64,000 nucleotides of DNA from Marinococcus luteus_A (GCF_034497705.1 NZ_JAXRUV010000005.1:62001-126000), one strand, 5' to 3'; positions 1 through 8,382 are shown, counted from the stretch's first letter. The notes: generated by a model not told the origin, from the sequence alone. Numbers and translations: made by a program.

Positions 1-1
1 C

Positions 2-910
2 GGATCTCCAATCATTACCAACAACCTTGCAGAGCTGCTTGGAATCGAAATAAGCTTTGGCCTTACGCTGATTGTTACACTTGTTTGGGTGTTCATGTTT
101 TCCGTAAGCGCCTATCTCGGCATCGAAAAGGGAATCAAACGCCTGAGTACGTTTAATATGTACTTAGCAGGGATATTCGCTCTATTTATTATGATAGCCG
201 GGCCGGGAATATTTATCTTAAATTATTTCACAGGCAGCCTCGGCTTTCTTATGAGCAACTATATTAACATTTCCTTTTACACTGAAGCCCTTTCTTCCGG
301 AGAGGCCAGTTATATAAAGGGTAACACCGTATTCTGGTTCGCTTATAACGCTACTTGGGCTATGCTGCACAGCGTATTTGCCGCGAAAATCTCCCAGGGC
401 CGCACGGTGAAAGAAATGATTTTGACGTATCTGGCGGCTCCAACGATTATCTCCTGGGCGGCTACAGGAGTTCTCGGTGGACTTGGTGTAGACAGATTTT
501 TAAATGGAAATCTCGACGTGCTGAGCATTGTGGAGAATCAGGGTAGTATGGCAGCAATACCGCAAATTTTGACTACACTGCCATTCGCTGGATTTGCATT
601 AGTCATCTTTATGGTTGTCGCATTGATCTTCTTAACAACGACACTTGACTCTACCACTTATACTATCTCAGCTTATGCAAGCACCGAAGATATGAGTAAA
701 AACGAGCCTTCTAGATTCCTTCGTATTGTTGTGGCTGTCATTATCACTACGCTGGCCTTGATCTTAATGAGAATTGGAGGTCTTCCTCCGCTCGAAGTTC
801 TTTCTGGCCTGATGGGGCTGCCGATAATCGTCATCCAGTTCCTGACGATTGCAGCAGCGAAGAAAATGATGGATCAGGACAAAGCATGGATTCACAACGT
901 AAGAGAATAA
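2..910 (+). CDS. BCCT-family transporter, 5'-truncated by the window edge
   Basis: The reading frame is open from base 2 and the true start lies outside the window. The visible part has several hydrophobic segments and the BCCT core signature: an aromatic-rich helix (FWFAYNATWAMLHS) followed by AAKISQGRTVKEM, which corresponds to the family pattern of ARIS-GRT-RE. BCCT proteins import quaternary ammonium compounds (betaine, choline, carnitine) or ectoines, driven by Na+ or H+. Only about 300 C-terminal residues are seen; the N-terminal cation and substrate residues are missing, so the substrate cannot be assigned. It shares little sequence with the other BCCT gene at 40434-42011. A strong hairpin terminator follows. 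The next gene, on the same strand, is an amidase-family enzyme with its own candidate operator, so the two are probably separate units. Confidence 0.9.
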   Translation, partial: GSPIITNNLAELLGIEISFGLTLIVTLVWVFMFSVSAYLGIEKGIKRLSTFNMYLAGIFALFIMIAGPGIFILNYFTGSLGFLMSNYINISFYTEALSSGEASYIKGNTVFWFAYNATWAMLHSVFAAKISQGRTVKEMILTYLAAPTIISWAATGVLGGLGVDRFLNGNLDVLSIVENQGSMAAIPQILTTLPFAGFALVIFMVVALIFLTTTLDSTTYTISAYASTEDMSKNEPSRFLRIVVAVIITTLALILMRIGGLPPLEVLSGLMGLPIIVIQFLTIAAAKKMMDQDKAWIHNVRE

Positions 911-920
911 GAAAGCTTTT

Positions 921-950
921 GCCGGGCCTCCTTATGGAGCCCGGTTTTTT
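921..950 (+). terminator. Rho-independent terminator of the BCCT gene
   Basis: The arms CCGGGC and GCCCGG enclose an 11-base loop and are followed by a run of six T, ten bases after the stop codon. Confidence 0.85.
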
Positions 951-998
951 ATTAAGAAGAATACCGTCAACTGGGCTAACCCCCTCTTCCGTGTTAAA

Positions 999-1014
999 GT
1001 TAGAATATTCTAAC
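999..1014. promoter_or_regulatory. Perfect 16-bp palindrome, candidate operator
   Basis: GTTAGAATATTCTAAC is a perfect inverted repeat ending just before the ribosome site of the acetamidase-family gene at 1031. The location fits a repressor operator. The half-site resembles a PerR-box half (TTAGAAT), but the usual one-base spacer between halves is absent, so the regulator is unknown. Confidence 0.5.
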
Positions 1015-1030
1015 AAGGGAGTGGATAGAT

Positions 1031-2323
1031 ATGGAGGCAAAGCAAACCGTATACGTTAATACCTTTACAGATGGCATGCTTGACCCGGCTCTTGAAATGG
1101 AATATAAAGTTAAAGACGGCGGCCGGATTGTAGCCAATACCACCCCGGGATGCTGGGGGCCGATGATCACCCCTGCCCTGCGGGGCGGACATGAAGTGAC
1201 AAAGCCGGTGTATGTCGAAGGCGCAGAAGTCGGCGACGCTGTTGTAATCAGGATCAAGTCTATTGAAATCACTTCTCAGGCAACAGCCTCCGGCAATGAC
1301 AAAGCAGTAGACGGCCGATTTGTCGGCGATCCGTTCGTTGCCGTCCAGTGCCCGGGCTGCGGGCAGATGCATCCAAAAACAGTGATTAAAGGCATTGGTC
1401 AGGAAGCGGTCCGGTGCGCTAACTGTGACCAGGATGTCACCCCATTTGTATTTACAAACGCCTATACTATGGCTTTTAACGATAATAAATCTATTGGACT
1501 TACCCTTTCCCGGGAAGCAGCTGAAAAAATTGCCACAGACGGGAAAAATTACATGAACACTCCTGAAAATTCGATTCAAAATCCCGTAGTGACCTTTGCT
1601 CCCCATGATATTATTGGTGCAGTAGCCAGAACGAGACCTTTTTTAGGCCAGCTTGGCACTACTCCGTCACGCGCTCTGCCTGATTCTCATAACGCTGGAG
1701 ACTTCGGGCAGGCATTGATCGATGCTCCCCATGAGTACGCTATTACTAAAAAACAATTGGAAGAACGAACAGACGGACACCTTGATATCAGCCGTGTCCG
1801 GGCCGGTGCTGTATTAGTCTGCCCGGTTAAAGTCCCTGGAGGCGGTGTCTATCTTGGTGACATGCATGCTATGCAGGGCGATGGAGAAATTGCCGGCCAC
1901 ACTACCGATGTTTCGGGGATTGTACACCTTCAGGCCGATGTTTTAAAAGAAGTAAAGTTAGACGGCCCGGTACTGCTCCCTCTTATTGAAGACCTTCCCT
2001 ACACGGCAAAGCCTTTTAGCAGCCAGGAAAAGAAAGAAGCCCTTGAACTAGCTCAGCAATGGGGGGTTACTGAACTCGAAGAAGCTTACCCGGTTTCTTT
2101 TATTGGCAGTGGAGCGAGCCTGAATGCAGCGACAGAAAACGGAATGGCACGGGCGGCCAAAGCGCTGAGTGTCACCGTGCCGGAGATTATGAACAGAGCA
2201 ACCATTACAGGCTCTATTGAGATTGGAAGACATCCCGGTGTAGTTACTGTTACTTTTTTAGCACCGGAGTCTCTTCTTGAAACGGCCGGGCTTCTTCCTA
2301 CGGTAAAACACATCTACCAGTAA
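1031..2323 (+). CDS. Acetamidase/formamidase-family amidohydrolase with CxxC pairs
   Basis: Family members hydrolyse short aliphatic amides such as formamide or acetamide to ammonia and the carboxylate in the cytoplasm. The central GDMHAMQGDGEIAG (about residues 276-289) is the family hallmark and matches GDLHFSQGDGEI of the second copy at 20204-21388. Unlike that copy, this protein has CPGC near residue 107 and CANC near residue 129, a spacing typical of a zinc ribbon. The start ATG lies behind AAGGGAGTGG, and a 16-bp palindrome precedes it. The gene is flanked by terminators on both sides and so is probably transcribed alone. The upstream transporter may be related in function, but a terminator separates them. 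The family call is solid; the substrate is not known. Confidence 0.85.
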   Translation: MEAKQTVYVNTFTDGMLDPALEMEYKVKDGGRIVANTTPGCWGPMITPALRGGHEVTKPVYVEGAEVGDAVVIRIKSIEITSQATASGNDKAVDGRFVGDPFVAVQCPGCGQMHPKTVIKGIGQEAVRCANCDQDVTPFVFTNAYTMAFNDNKSIGLTLSREAAEKIATDGKNYMNTPENSIQNPVVTFAPHDIIGAVARTRPFLGQLGTTPSRALPDSHNAGDFGQALIDAPHEYAITKKQLEERTDGHLDISRVRAGAVLVCPVKVPGGGVYLGDMHAMQGDGEIAGHTTDVSGIVHLQADVLKEVKLDGPVLLPLIEDLPYTAKPFSSQEKKEALELAQQWGVTELEEAYPVSFIGSGASLNAATENGMARAAKALSVTVPEIMNRATITGSIEIGRHPGVVTVTFLAPESLLETAGLLPTVKHIYQ

Positions 2324-2360
2324 CAGCATACTCTTCTGCTGACCAAAAGCGATCATTAAA

Positions 2361-2387
2361 AAACCCGGCTGCCGTCCAGCCGGGTTT
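2361..2387. terminator. Bidirectional terminator
   Basis: An 11-bp perfect stem (AAACCCGGCTG with CAGCCGGGTTT) sits between the convergent amidase and UspA genes. Confidence 0.8.
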
Positions 2388-2434
2388 CCTGTGCTTTAAG
2401 CCAGCTCCACTGGCAAATTAAATTCGAACAAAAT

Positions 2435-3322
2435 TTAGATGTGTTCATTTCTGACAACGAGTACGTCGCACTCCGCTCTGCGGACGATGCTTTCCCCGAC
2501 GCTTCCGAGAAGAAGCCGCTCGGCACTGCTGACTCCGGAGGCGCCGGAGACAATTAAGTCTGCCTCATATTTTTCTGCAGCATCCTTTGGAATCACCATT
2601 TTAGGTGAACCGTACTCCAAAGCAAAGGAAACGTTGGGAACGTTGCTTTTTAACGCAAGCTCCCGGTATATCTCAAGCAGATTCCTGCCATTTTTTTTGA
2701 ATATTTCAATGACGTTGCCCCTGGTCTTCTCTACTGACGAAACAAGCGGTGTATGAATAACGTGGGTAACCACGGCCTTTGCTTCTTCCTCTTCTGCCAT
2801 CGCCAGGCCGGCGCGAAAGGCATTGGCTGACATTTCTGAGTCATCTACTGCGATCAGAATGCTATTATATTTTTCAATATCTCGTTTATTCCTAACTACC
2901 CAGGCGTCACATTCTGCATTCCGTACGATGCCTGCGGAAACGCTTCCAACAATAAATCTTTCAAATGTGCCTATTCCTGAAGCACCGCAAAGAATCAGGT
3001 CCGCTTTAAATTTTTTCGCGATGTCCTTGGGAATAGTAGTTTTAGGAGAGCCATTTTCCAAAAATACGGTTATATCCGTAAGCCCTGACTTTTCGGCTTC
3101 CTCTCTGCAGGAAGCAATAATTTCCTCCCCTTTTTCCTTTGAGGCCTGTAATAAATCCGTAGTATGAAGCCGGGCCTGGCTGTAATGGTTGTAGTCGATA
3201 ATGTAGCAGATCCCCAATGAACAATCATACGCTTTGGCAAGCGCAATACCTTTTTTCAATGCAAAACCAGCTTCCAAAGAACCATCTGTTGCCACTAGAA
3301 TACGATTATACCTTTTTTCCAT
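2435..3322 (-). CDS. Tandem universal stress protein (two UspA domains)
   Basis: Two UspA domains in series (about residues 4-147 and 150-295). Each carries the ATP-binding motif G-2x-G-9x-G(S/T): GASGIGTFERFIVGS in the first and GASGVSSAERLLLGS in the second. Each also starts with an IL-VA-D-S-type beta strand. Two-domain Usps are cytoplasmic, often ATP-binding, and induced by starvation, oxidative or osmotic stress. The start ATG has a strong site (TAGGGGGCAGG upstream). It is divergently arranged with another tandem Usp at 3584 across 261 bp, so both may share a control region. No partner enzyme is present, and the specific role is unknown. Confidence 0.93.
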   Translation of the reverse strand: MEKRYNRILVATDGSLEAGFALKKGIALAKAYDCSLGICYIIDYNHYSQARLHTTDLLQASKEKGEEIIASCREEAEKSGLTDITVFLENGSPKTTIPKDIAKKFKADLILCGASGIGTFERFIVGSVSAGIVRNAECDAWVVRNKRDIEKYNSILIAVDDSEMSANAFRAGLAMAEEEEAKAVVTHVIHTPLVSSVEKTRGNVIEIFKKNGRNLLEIYRELALKSNVPNVSFALEYGSPKMVIPKDAAEKYEADLIVSGASGVSSAERLLLGSVGESIVRRAECDVLVVRNEHI

Positions 3323-3583
3323 TTTGCCTGCCCCCTATCCATCATCGTCAAAACTGGGAACTTCCAGAAATAATTTTTGCTTCCGTAAGCCCCGCTATCT
3401 TCGTTCTCTCTCCATTATAGCACTATCTTCAGTTTTTCTATTGTACTTTTTTTGCCAAATTATACAGTGGAGTTCTTCGCCTATATGTTTCATAATAGAC
3501 ATAGATAGAGAGATATTACGCTTTTGTTTTAGGTCCTTTCGTGCTCGACAAATCTACTTCTTTAAAGAAAGCGGGGCGTTATC

Positions 3584-4474
3584 ATGAGCAAACATTACCA
3601 GAATATTCTCACAGCTGTAGACAGTTCGGATGAATCCATGCAGGCATTCCGTCGCAGTCTCTCACTGGCCAGGAAACATCAAAGCCGGCTGACGGTCGCC
3701 CATGTCGTGGAGTACAGAACATTGAACCGCCTGATTCAGTATATACCAACCATTATGGAAACTGCGGGAGAACAGGGAAAAGTACTGTTAAACCTATACA
3801 AAGCAGAGGCTGAAGGGGCTGGTGTTGATATTCAGACAGTCATGGAGACCGGCGTACCAAAAACCATCATCACTAAAGATCTCGCACCAGAATATGACAC
3901 AGACTTGATTATTACCGGCGCCTCCGGGGCTGGGACAGTTGGCCGATTCATAATGGGAAGTGTTTCTACAGGTATTGTACGTAACGCCAAATGCGATGTT
4001 CTCGTCGTCCGCAAAAAAGATTCAAGCAGCGACTACAAAAGAATTATCATTGCCATCGACGGCTCTAAAGAAGCAGAGCACGCCTTTAATAAAGGAATTG
4101 CCCTGGCGATGGAAGAAAAAGCAGCTGTGCTGATTACGCATGTGATTGATTCAGTTGTACTCACCTCCATGGAGCAGCATGACACCGGGCTGTTTATCGA
4201 AATGGAAAGCTATTCGGAAAAAATGCTTGAAGAATACCGGGAAAAAGCTGTGAAGGCAGGGCTCGAGCATGTAGAAGCAGAGCTTCATCATGGTGCTCCC
4301 AAGGTCGTTATTGCGGAAGATTTGGCTAAAAAGTATAAAGCCGATTTAATCATCGTCGGCGCTTCCGGTTTAAATACTACAGAGCGATTTTTCCTTGGAA
4401 GCGTCTCTGAAGGAATCGTGCACCGGGCCGATTGTGACGTTTTACTGGCCCGCCTCCCGGAAGAAGAACAATAA
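3584..4474 (+). CDS. Tandem universal stress protein (two UspA domains)
   Basis: Same architecture as its divergent neighbour: two UspA domains (about residues 4-146 and 150-293) with intact ATP motifs GASGAGTVGRFIMGS and GASGLNTTERFFLGS. The start ATG follows GCGGGGCG. The similar length and layout of the divergent pair suggest an old duplication followed by inversion, but that is inference. Two hairpins follow the stop codon. The cellular role is presumably in stress survival. Confidence 0.93.
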   Translation: MSKHYQNILTAVDSSDESMQAFRRSLSLARKHQSRLTVAHVVEYRTLNRLIQYIPTIMETAGEQGKVLLNLYKAEAEGAGVDIQTVMETGVPKTIITKDLAPEYDTDLIITGASGAGTVGRFIMGSVSTGIVRNAKCDVLVVRKKDSSSDYKRIIIAIDGSKEAEHAFNKGIALAMEEKAAVLITHVIDSVVLTSMEQHDTGLFIEMESYSEKMLEEYREKAVKAGLEHVEAELHHGAPKVVIAEDLAKKYKADLIIVGASGLNTTERFFLGSVSEGIVHRADCDVLLARLPEEEQ

Positions 4475-4481
4475 AATATAA

Positions 4482-4535
4482 CCAGCAGGCCTTTTCCGGA
4501 AAAATTTCCTCTAGAAGCGGCCTGCTAGTTATTTG
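4482..4535 (+). terminator. Hairpin terminator after the Usp gene
   Basis: AGCAGGCC pairs with GGCCTGCT around an inner TTTTCCGGAAAA palindrome; a T-rich stretch (TAGTTATTTGTT) follows. Confidence 0.65.
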
Positions 4536-4552
4536 TTCTCTATACCCTTACC

Positions 4553-4597
4553 ATGGGCCCGCCGGCAGTTATGCCCGGGCCCATTTGTTATTTTTTT
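4553..4597. terminator. Second GC-rich hairpin with T tract
   Basis: ATGGGCCCG pairs with CGGGCCCAT, followed on the plus strand by TTGTTATTTTTTT. It lies between the Usp gene and the alcohol dehydrogenase remnant and could serve either. The T tract favours the plus strand. Confidence 0.6.
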
Positions 4598-4794
4598 GGA
4601 TGAAAAACGACCTTTACATAATTTCCTTTTCCTTTGATTAAATCGTCAAAGGTTTCCGGTCCATCCGAAAGACCTGGTGTATGTGAGATCATCGGCTTTA
4701 CATCGATCTGGATAGGGATCTTCTTCGGTAAAGTACAGCATACTGTTTACATAGTTGCACGTGATACTCCCATCTCCCGTTCACTTAGCGGCAT
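4588..4794 (-). pseudogene. Remnant with alcohol dehydrogenase C-terminus
   Basis: Reading leftwards, the last ~45 codons give a typical end of a zinc-type alcohol dehydrogenase: IDVKPMISHTPGLSDG, then a KG-x-YVKVVFHPKK finish. Upstream in the same frame a start ATG at 4794 has an excellent site (AAGGGGGGAAGGAG) and reads about 15 codons to an in-frame TAA near 4747. The catalytic and Rossmann domains are gone. I read this as a gene that lost its middle and most of its N-terminus by deletion, keeping a translation start of unclear origin. The stop could be a sequencing error, but even then the product would lack catalytic domains. Confidence 0.6.
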
Positions 4795-5030
4795 CTCCTT
4801 CCCCCCTTTGGTTAATTTTTATTCTATCAGCCGCTGCAATTGAAATGTATACGTTTTCATCGCAGTCTTTTGAACATTTGCTGTACAATATTGTGATTTA
4901 CAATCCACAAACCAACTTCGTACATTGATACATTAGGCTTAATGGTATATGTATGTACATGAATGACTTAATAAATTCGGCACTCTTCTAATGCTTCTTT
5001 TAGCAATAAATGTATATTTTTGTCGACAAA
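4795..5030. other. AT-rich intergenic stretch
   Basis: Between the dehydrogenase remnant and the terminator of the small gene at 5073 I see no convincing coding frame, RNA or promoter pair. It is AT-rich with several TGTA/TACA words. Confidence 0.4.
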
Positions 5031-5060
5031 AAGAACAGCCGCCATCGGCAGCTGTTCTTC
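5031..5060 (-). terminator. Terminator of the small gene at 5073
   Basis: AAGAACAGC(C)GCC pairs with GGC(A)GCTGTTCTT with one mismatch. On the minus strand it is followed by T-rich sequence (TTTTTGTCG). Confidence 0.7.
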
Positions 5061-5072
5061 TCACTACTATAT

Positions 5073-5255
5073 TCATGCTGTTTCTTTAGAATCATCAGTT
5101 TCTTTTTTTTGCTTCTCCCTGGAGATATCTTCTTTATCCTTGTTAACTTTAGCCCGTTTTTTTATAAAATCCATTTCCACAGGAATATAGCCGCCTTCGT
5201 TCACCATGCGGTCTATTTCGCGTTCATACTCTTCATCAATCAATCGGCGGTTCAT
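5073..5255 (-). CDS. Small highly charged protein, 60 aa, unknown
   Basis: The ATG is preceded by AAAAAGGGGGAGTACTA, an ideal ribosome site at good spacing, and the frame is followed 13 bases later by a clear hairpin terminator. Both signs support a real monocistronic gene. The product begins MNRRLIDEEYEREID and ends in a lysine- and glutamate-rich tail (EKQKKETDDSKETA). There are no cysteines, no membrane segment and no signal peptide; the N-terminal half is predicted helical. I do not recognise a family. It could be a small regulatory or spore-associated protein, but nothing in the sequence decides this. Confidence 0.6.
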   Translation of the reverse strand: MNRRLIDEEYEREIDRMVNEGGYIPVEMDFIKKRAKVNKDKEDISREKQKKETDDSKETA

Positions 5256-5441
5256 TAGTACTCCCCCTTTTTACAGCTGAGTTTTATCACACGACTGAAC
5301 CAGGGTTTTCTGCACCATTTACTTTATGATCTTCCGTTCACATAAGCGGCTATTCATCCGCATTCCCCCTCATGTTTTTTATGTGGATTTGAAGGCTATC
5401 ATCTTTATACTTTCCTATTCCCGTTTTTCGGCATTTTGAAC

Positions 5442-5475
5442 AAAAAAACTCCGCTGATAGGTTTTTTCAGCGGAG
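5442..5475 (-). terminator. Terminator of rhaM
   Basis: CTCCGCTGA pairs perfectly with TCAGCGGAG; a seven-base A run on the plus strand gives the T tract on the minus strand. Confidence 0.8.
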
Positions 5476-5491
5476 AGAAGTCCGTGATTTT

Positions 5492-5812
5492 TCAATCGAG
5501 ATGAAATATTTCTTCAAGCGGTGTGGAAACCGGGCTGTTATCTTCGTTTGTTTCCATTAACGGAGCCATTGCTTCCCACCACTTTTTATTGATGGGGGTC
5601 CATGACATCTGCTGCCATCGTTCTTCATTTTCTATTTCAAGATAAGCAAACAGCCTGCTTGTTTCTTTTTCCAGAAAAATCGAATAGTTAGATGCTCCGT
5701 GCTGCTTTAACGCCTCTTTCATTTCCGGCCAGAGCTGATCGTGCTGTTTAATATATTCCTCTACTTTTTCCGGGTACACATACATAATGAACGCCAGACG
5801 CTTCATACTCAT
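5492..5812 (-). CDS. rhaM: L-rhamnose mutarotase
   Basis: A protein of about 105 residues with the RhaM pattern. The start MKRLAFIMYVYPEKVEEYIKQH includes the catalytic His of the H-x-x-x-WPE element (HDQLWPEM), then a SNYSIFL strand and a late W-W pair (KKWWEAMAPLM). RhaM interconverts the alpha and beta anomers of L-rhamnose (and acts on fucose) before isomerisation. The usual neighbours (rhaA, rhaB, rhaD) are absent and the gene has its own terminator, so it stands alone here; pathway enzymes would have to be elsewhere. Two ATGs two codons apart are possible starts behind AAAGGA. Confidence 0.88.
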   Translation of the reverse strand: MSMKRLAFIMYVYPEKVEEYIKQHDQLWPEMKEALKQHGASNYSIFLEKETSRLFAYLEIENEERWQQMSWTPINKKWWEAMAPLMETNEDNSPVSTPLEEIFHLD

Positions 5813-6089
5813 GGTCCTTTCTTCGATTGTTGTTTTCAGTCTGTTTATGTTGTTTTGTTTTTATTATTTTGATGGCTTACACAAATGGAAGTCAACAGGT
5901 TTCTATTGTCATTCTCCTTCTATCTTTTTTATTTTTATTAAAAGTAAAAATTGAACAGAAAATCTTTTTGCATATTTAAATCTTCCCCGGCTCTTTTATG
6001 TTATTTTTAATGTTGGATAGTTGTTTGAAACGTTTAATTTACAGCAGCCAGGAAATAAATTATGAAGAAAATGCCAGTGGAGGGTACTT

Positions 6090-7331
6090 ATGATAGCAGT
6101 CATCATCTTATTTTTGTTAGCTTCCTTCTTTTTATCCGGAAGCGAAACAGCTTTAACAGCAGCAAACCGGGCACGAATGCAATCCCGTGCCGAAGAAAAC
6201 GATAAACGGGCGAAAAATTTATTAAGGCTTACAAGAAAACCGGATGAGTTAATTACAGCCATCCTCATCGGAAACAATATCTCCAATATTATGCTTCCTA
6301 CACTCGTTACTGTGCTCGCCCTGAATTACAATTTCAACGTAGGCATTGCTACTGCCATTTTAACGTTTGTACTTATTATTTTCGCGGAAGTCCTGCCTAA
6401 ATCTATTGCTGCTACCTTTGCAGACAAGGTCGCTTACATAGTCGCACCGGTAATTGCGATACTCGTATTCATTTTTAAGCCGCTCACCTTTTTACTGAAC
6501 TCTTTCACACGCGGGGTGATCAAACTGATTACCCGGGGTGAAGGGCCGTCGCAGACGTATTCGCGTGAAGAAATCAAAACAATGGTCGACGTGGCCTCTT
6601 CGGAGGGAACCTTTGAAAAACAGGAGCAGGACCGGATTAAGCGAGTAATTGATTTTTACCGCAAGGATATCCGTGATGTATTGAAGGTTCCGCGTATGGA
6701 GATTATCGGCATCCCGATAGAAAGTAGTTTTCAGGAAGTACGGGACATCACCATCAATCACAATCATACCCGGTACCCGGTGTATAACGACAATATGGAT
6801 CATATTGTCGGTGTATTTCATGCCAAGCTGCTCCTTATCTGGGCTGAACAAAGCGACAAAACCCTTAATGATTTTATTGATAACAATCCTTTGTATGTAG
6901 TAGAGACCAATTCTGTTGACAACGTGTTTAAACGAATGCTGAATGAACAGAAGCACCTCGCCGTCGTGCTCGATGAATACGGCGGTACAATGGGTATGGT
7001 CACCCAGGAGGATATTATCGAAGCGATGATCGGCCAGGAGATTGAAGACGAGCACGATACCCGTTCCGAGCAGCTTATTGAGGAGTTGACCGACGAGGTT
7101 ATTATCTGTGATGGAAAGCTATCCATCAGCCGCTTCAACGAAATCTTTAATACCAGAGTGGAAGAAGAGGAGGATATTATTGCCGGGCTGCTGTACCGGG
7201 AATTTGATCATATTCCTGAAGAGGGAGAAACCCTTCAGCATGAAAATCTTCATTTTGAAGTACTGACAATGGATAACAATCAGATTAAACGCGTACGCGT
7301 CGTAAAGGAAGAGGAAGAAGAGGAGGACTAA
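6090..7331 (+). CDS. CNNM/CorC-type membrane protein with CBS pair
   Basis: The architecture is that of HlyC/CorC (CNNM) proteins: an N-terminal DUF21/CNNM membrane region of four segments (residues ~1-180, beginning with the SGSETAL motif), a CBS-domain pair (about 205-325, including RYPVYND and DEYGGTMGMVT), and a small C-terminal CorC_HlyC domain (about 340-405). Family members export or sense Mg2+ or Co2+ at the cytoplasmic membrane. The last residues are almost all Glu/Asp, as often seen in halophile proteins. The start ATG is behind GTGGAGGG. The gene has its own terminator and is transcribed alone. Ion specificity is not readable from sequence. Confidence 0.9.
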   Translation: MIAVIILFLLASFFLSGSETALTAANRARMQSRAEENDKRAKNLLRLTRKPDELITAILIGNNISNIMLPTLVTVLALNYNFNVGIATAILTFVLIIFAEVLPKSIAATFADKVAYIVAPVIAILVFIFKPLTFLLNSFTRGVIKLITRGEGPSQTYSREEIKTMVDVASSEGTFEKQEQDRIKRVIDFYRKDIRDVLKVPRMEIIGIPIESSFQEVRDITINHNHTRYPVYNDNMDHIVGVFHAKLLLIWAEQSDKTLNDFIDNNPLYVVETNSVDNVFKRMLNEQKHLAVVLDEYGGTMGMVTQEDIIEAMIGQEIEDEHDTRSEQLIEELTDEVIICDGKLSISRFNEIFNTRVEEEEDIIAGLLYREFDHIPEEGETLQHENLHFEVLTMDNNQIKRVRVVKEEEEEED

Positions 7332-7340
7332 TACACTTAA

Positions 7341-7368
7341 ACCCGGAGAATTACTCTCCGGGTTTTTG
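7341..7368 (+). terminator. Rho-independent terminator
   Basis: ACCCGGAGA pairs with TCTCCGGGT, followed by TTTTTG, just after the CNNM gene. Confidence 0.88.
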
Positions 7369-7467
7369 TTTGTATATTACTAATGCAACAGTACTTTAAG
7401 CCAGTAAACTTTTAGTAGCTTTTTCCAGAAAACGTGATAATCTGAGGGTAGCTGTAAAAATCGAAAA

Positions 7468-7491
7468 CTTTTTCTGCAAGGACAGAAAAAG
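7468..7491. other. Hairpin in the uppP leader
   Basis: CTTTTTCTG pairs perfectly with CAGAAAAAG around a CAAGGA loop, 30 bases before the uppP start. There is no T run after it, so it is not a classical terminator; it could affect translation or be a leftover operator. Confidence 0.4.
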
Positions 7492-7521
7492 AAGCAAAGA
7501 AAGTGGAAGGTAAATCAGAAT

Positions 7522-8340
7522 ATGAGTATGTGGGAACTGTTTGTGGCGCTGCTGCTGGGTATCGTCGAGGGGCTTACCGAGTTTGCTCCTGTGTCTTCGA
7601 CTGGTCATATGATTATTGTCGACGACATTTGGCTCCGCTCTCACGAATTCCTAGGCACCGAGGTAGCCAATACATTTAAGGTGGTTATTCAGCTCGGGTC
7701 GATTCTGGCAGTTATTGTTGTATTCCGTAAACGTTTCCGGGATCTGCTTGGGTTTTCCAGAAAAACAGATGTCTCATACAGAAAACTCCGTTTAAGTCAT
7801 ATAATTGTCGGTCTGCTGCCTGCAGGCATTCTCGGTCTTTTGTTTGAAGACTTTATTGATGAACATCTTTTTTCTGCAAAAACCGTCCTGATAGGCCTGG
7901 TTATTGGCGCTTTGCTGATGATTGCTGCTGACCTGTTTCAGCCAAAACGAGCCATCCAAAGCGTAGATTTGATTACATACAAAAAGGCTCTGCTGATAGG
8001 CTGTATTCAATGTCTGTCGTTATGGCCGGGGTTCTCCCGTTCCGGCTCCACTATCTCCGGCGGCGTTCTCCTCGGGCTCAGCCACCGGGCAGCGGCCGAC
8101 TTCACATTTATTATGGCTGTACCGATCATGCTCGGAGCAAGCGCCGTTTCTCTTGCGAGTAAATGGGAATACTTCACCGTTGCCATGATTCCTTTTTTTG
8201 CTGTTGGCTTTATAAGCGCCTTTTTGTTCGCCCTTGTATCGATCACCTTTTTCTTAAAGCTTATCAACAAGATTCGCCTGATTCCATTTGCTTTATATCG
8301 TATTGTCTTAGCCGGGGTTGTCTATGTTGTTTATTTTTAA
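7522..8340 (+). CDS. uppP: Undecaprenyl-diphosphate phosphatase
   Basis: An integral membrane protein of 272 residues. The two catalytic signatures are EGLTEFAPVSSTGH (residues ~15-28) and PGFSRSGSTI (~172-181), the hallmarks of the BacA/UppP family. It dephosphorylates C55-PP to C55-P, recycling the lipid carrier for peptidoglycan and other wall polymers; overproduction is linked to bacitracin tolerance. About seven or eight hydrophobic segments follow. The start ATG is behind GTGGAAGGT. It stands alone, convergent with the Tad locus. Confidence 0.95.
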   Translation: MSMWELFVALLLGIVEGLTEFAPVSSTGHMIIVDDIWLRSHEFLGTEVANTFKVVIQLGSILAVIVVFRKRFRDLLGFSRKTDVSYRKLRLSHIIVGLLPAGILGLLFEDFIDEHLFSAKTVLIGLVIGALLMIAADLFQPKRAIQSVDLITYKKALLIGCIQCLSLWPGFSRSGSTISGGVLLGLSHRAAADFTFIMAVPIMLGASAVSLASKWEYFTVAMIPFFAVGFISAFLFALVSITFFLKLINKIRLIPFALYRIVLAGVVYVVYF

Positions 8341-8344
8341 TCAT

Positions 8345-8378
8345 ACAAAAAAGATTCTTTTCCGCAATGGAAGAGGCT
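8345..8378. terminator. Weak bidirectional terminator between uppP and tadC
   Basis: CTTTTCC and GGAAGAG form a short imperfect stem around GCAAT. It is flanked by an A run on the left and a TCCTTTT stretch on the right, so it could serve both converging units. Confidence 0.5.
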
Positions 8379-8382
8379 CCTT

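Noticed and set aside
1010..1606. Open minus-strand frame of 198 codons opposite the acetamidase gene
   Set aside because: It is antisense to a protein with clear family motifs, has no ribosome site and no recognisable fold.
5996..6286. Minus-strand frame upstream of the CNNM gene
   Set aside because: Overlaps the start of the CNNM gene and has no ribosome site.
6492..7055. Minus-strand frame of 187 codons within the CNNM gene
   Set aside because: Antisense shadow of a well-supported gene; composition is not protein-like.
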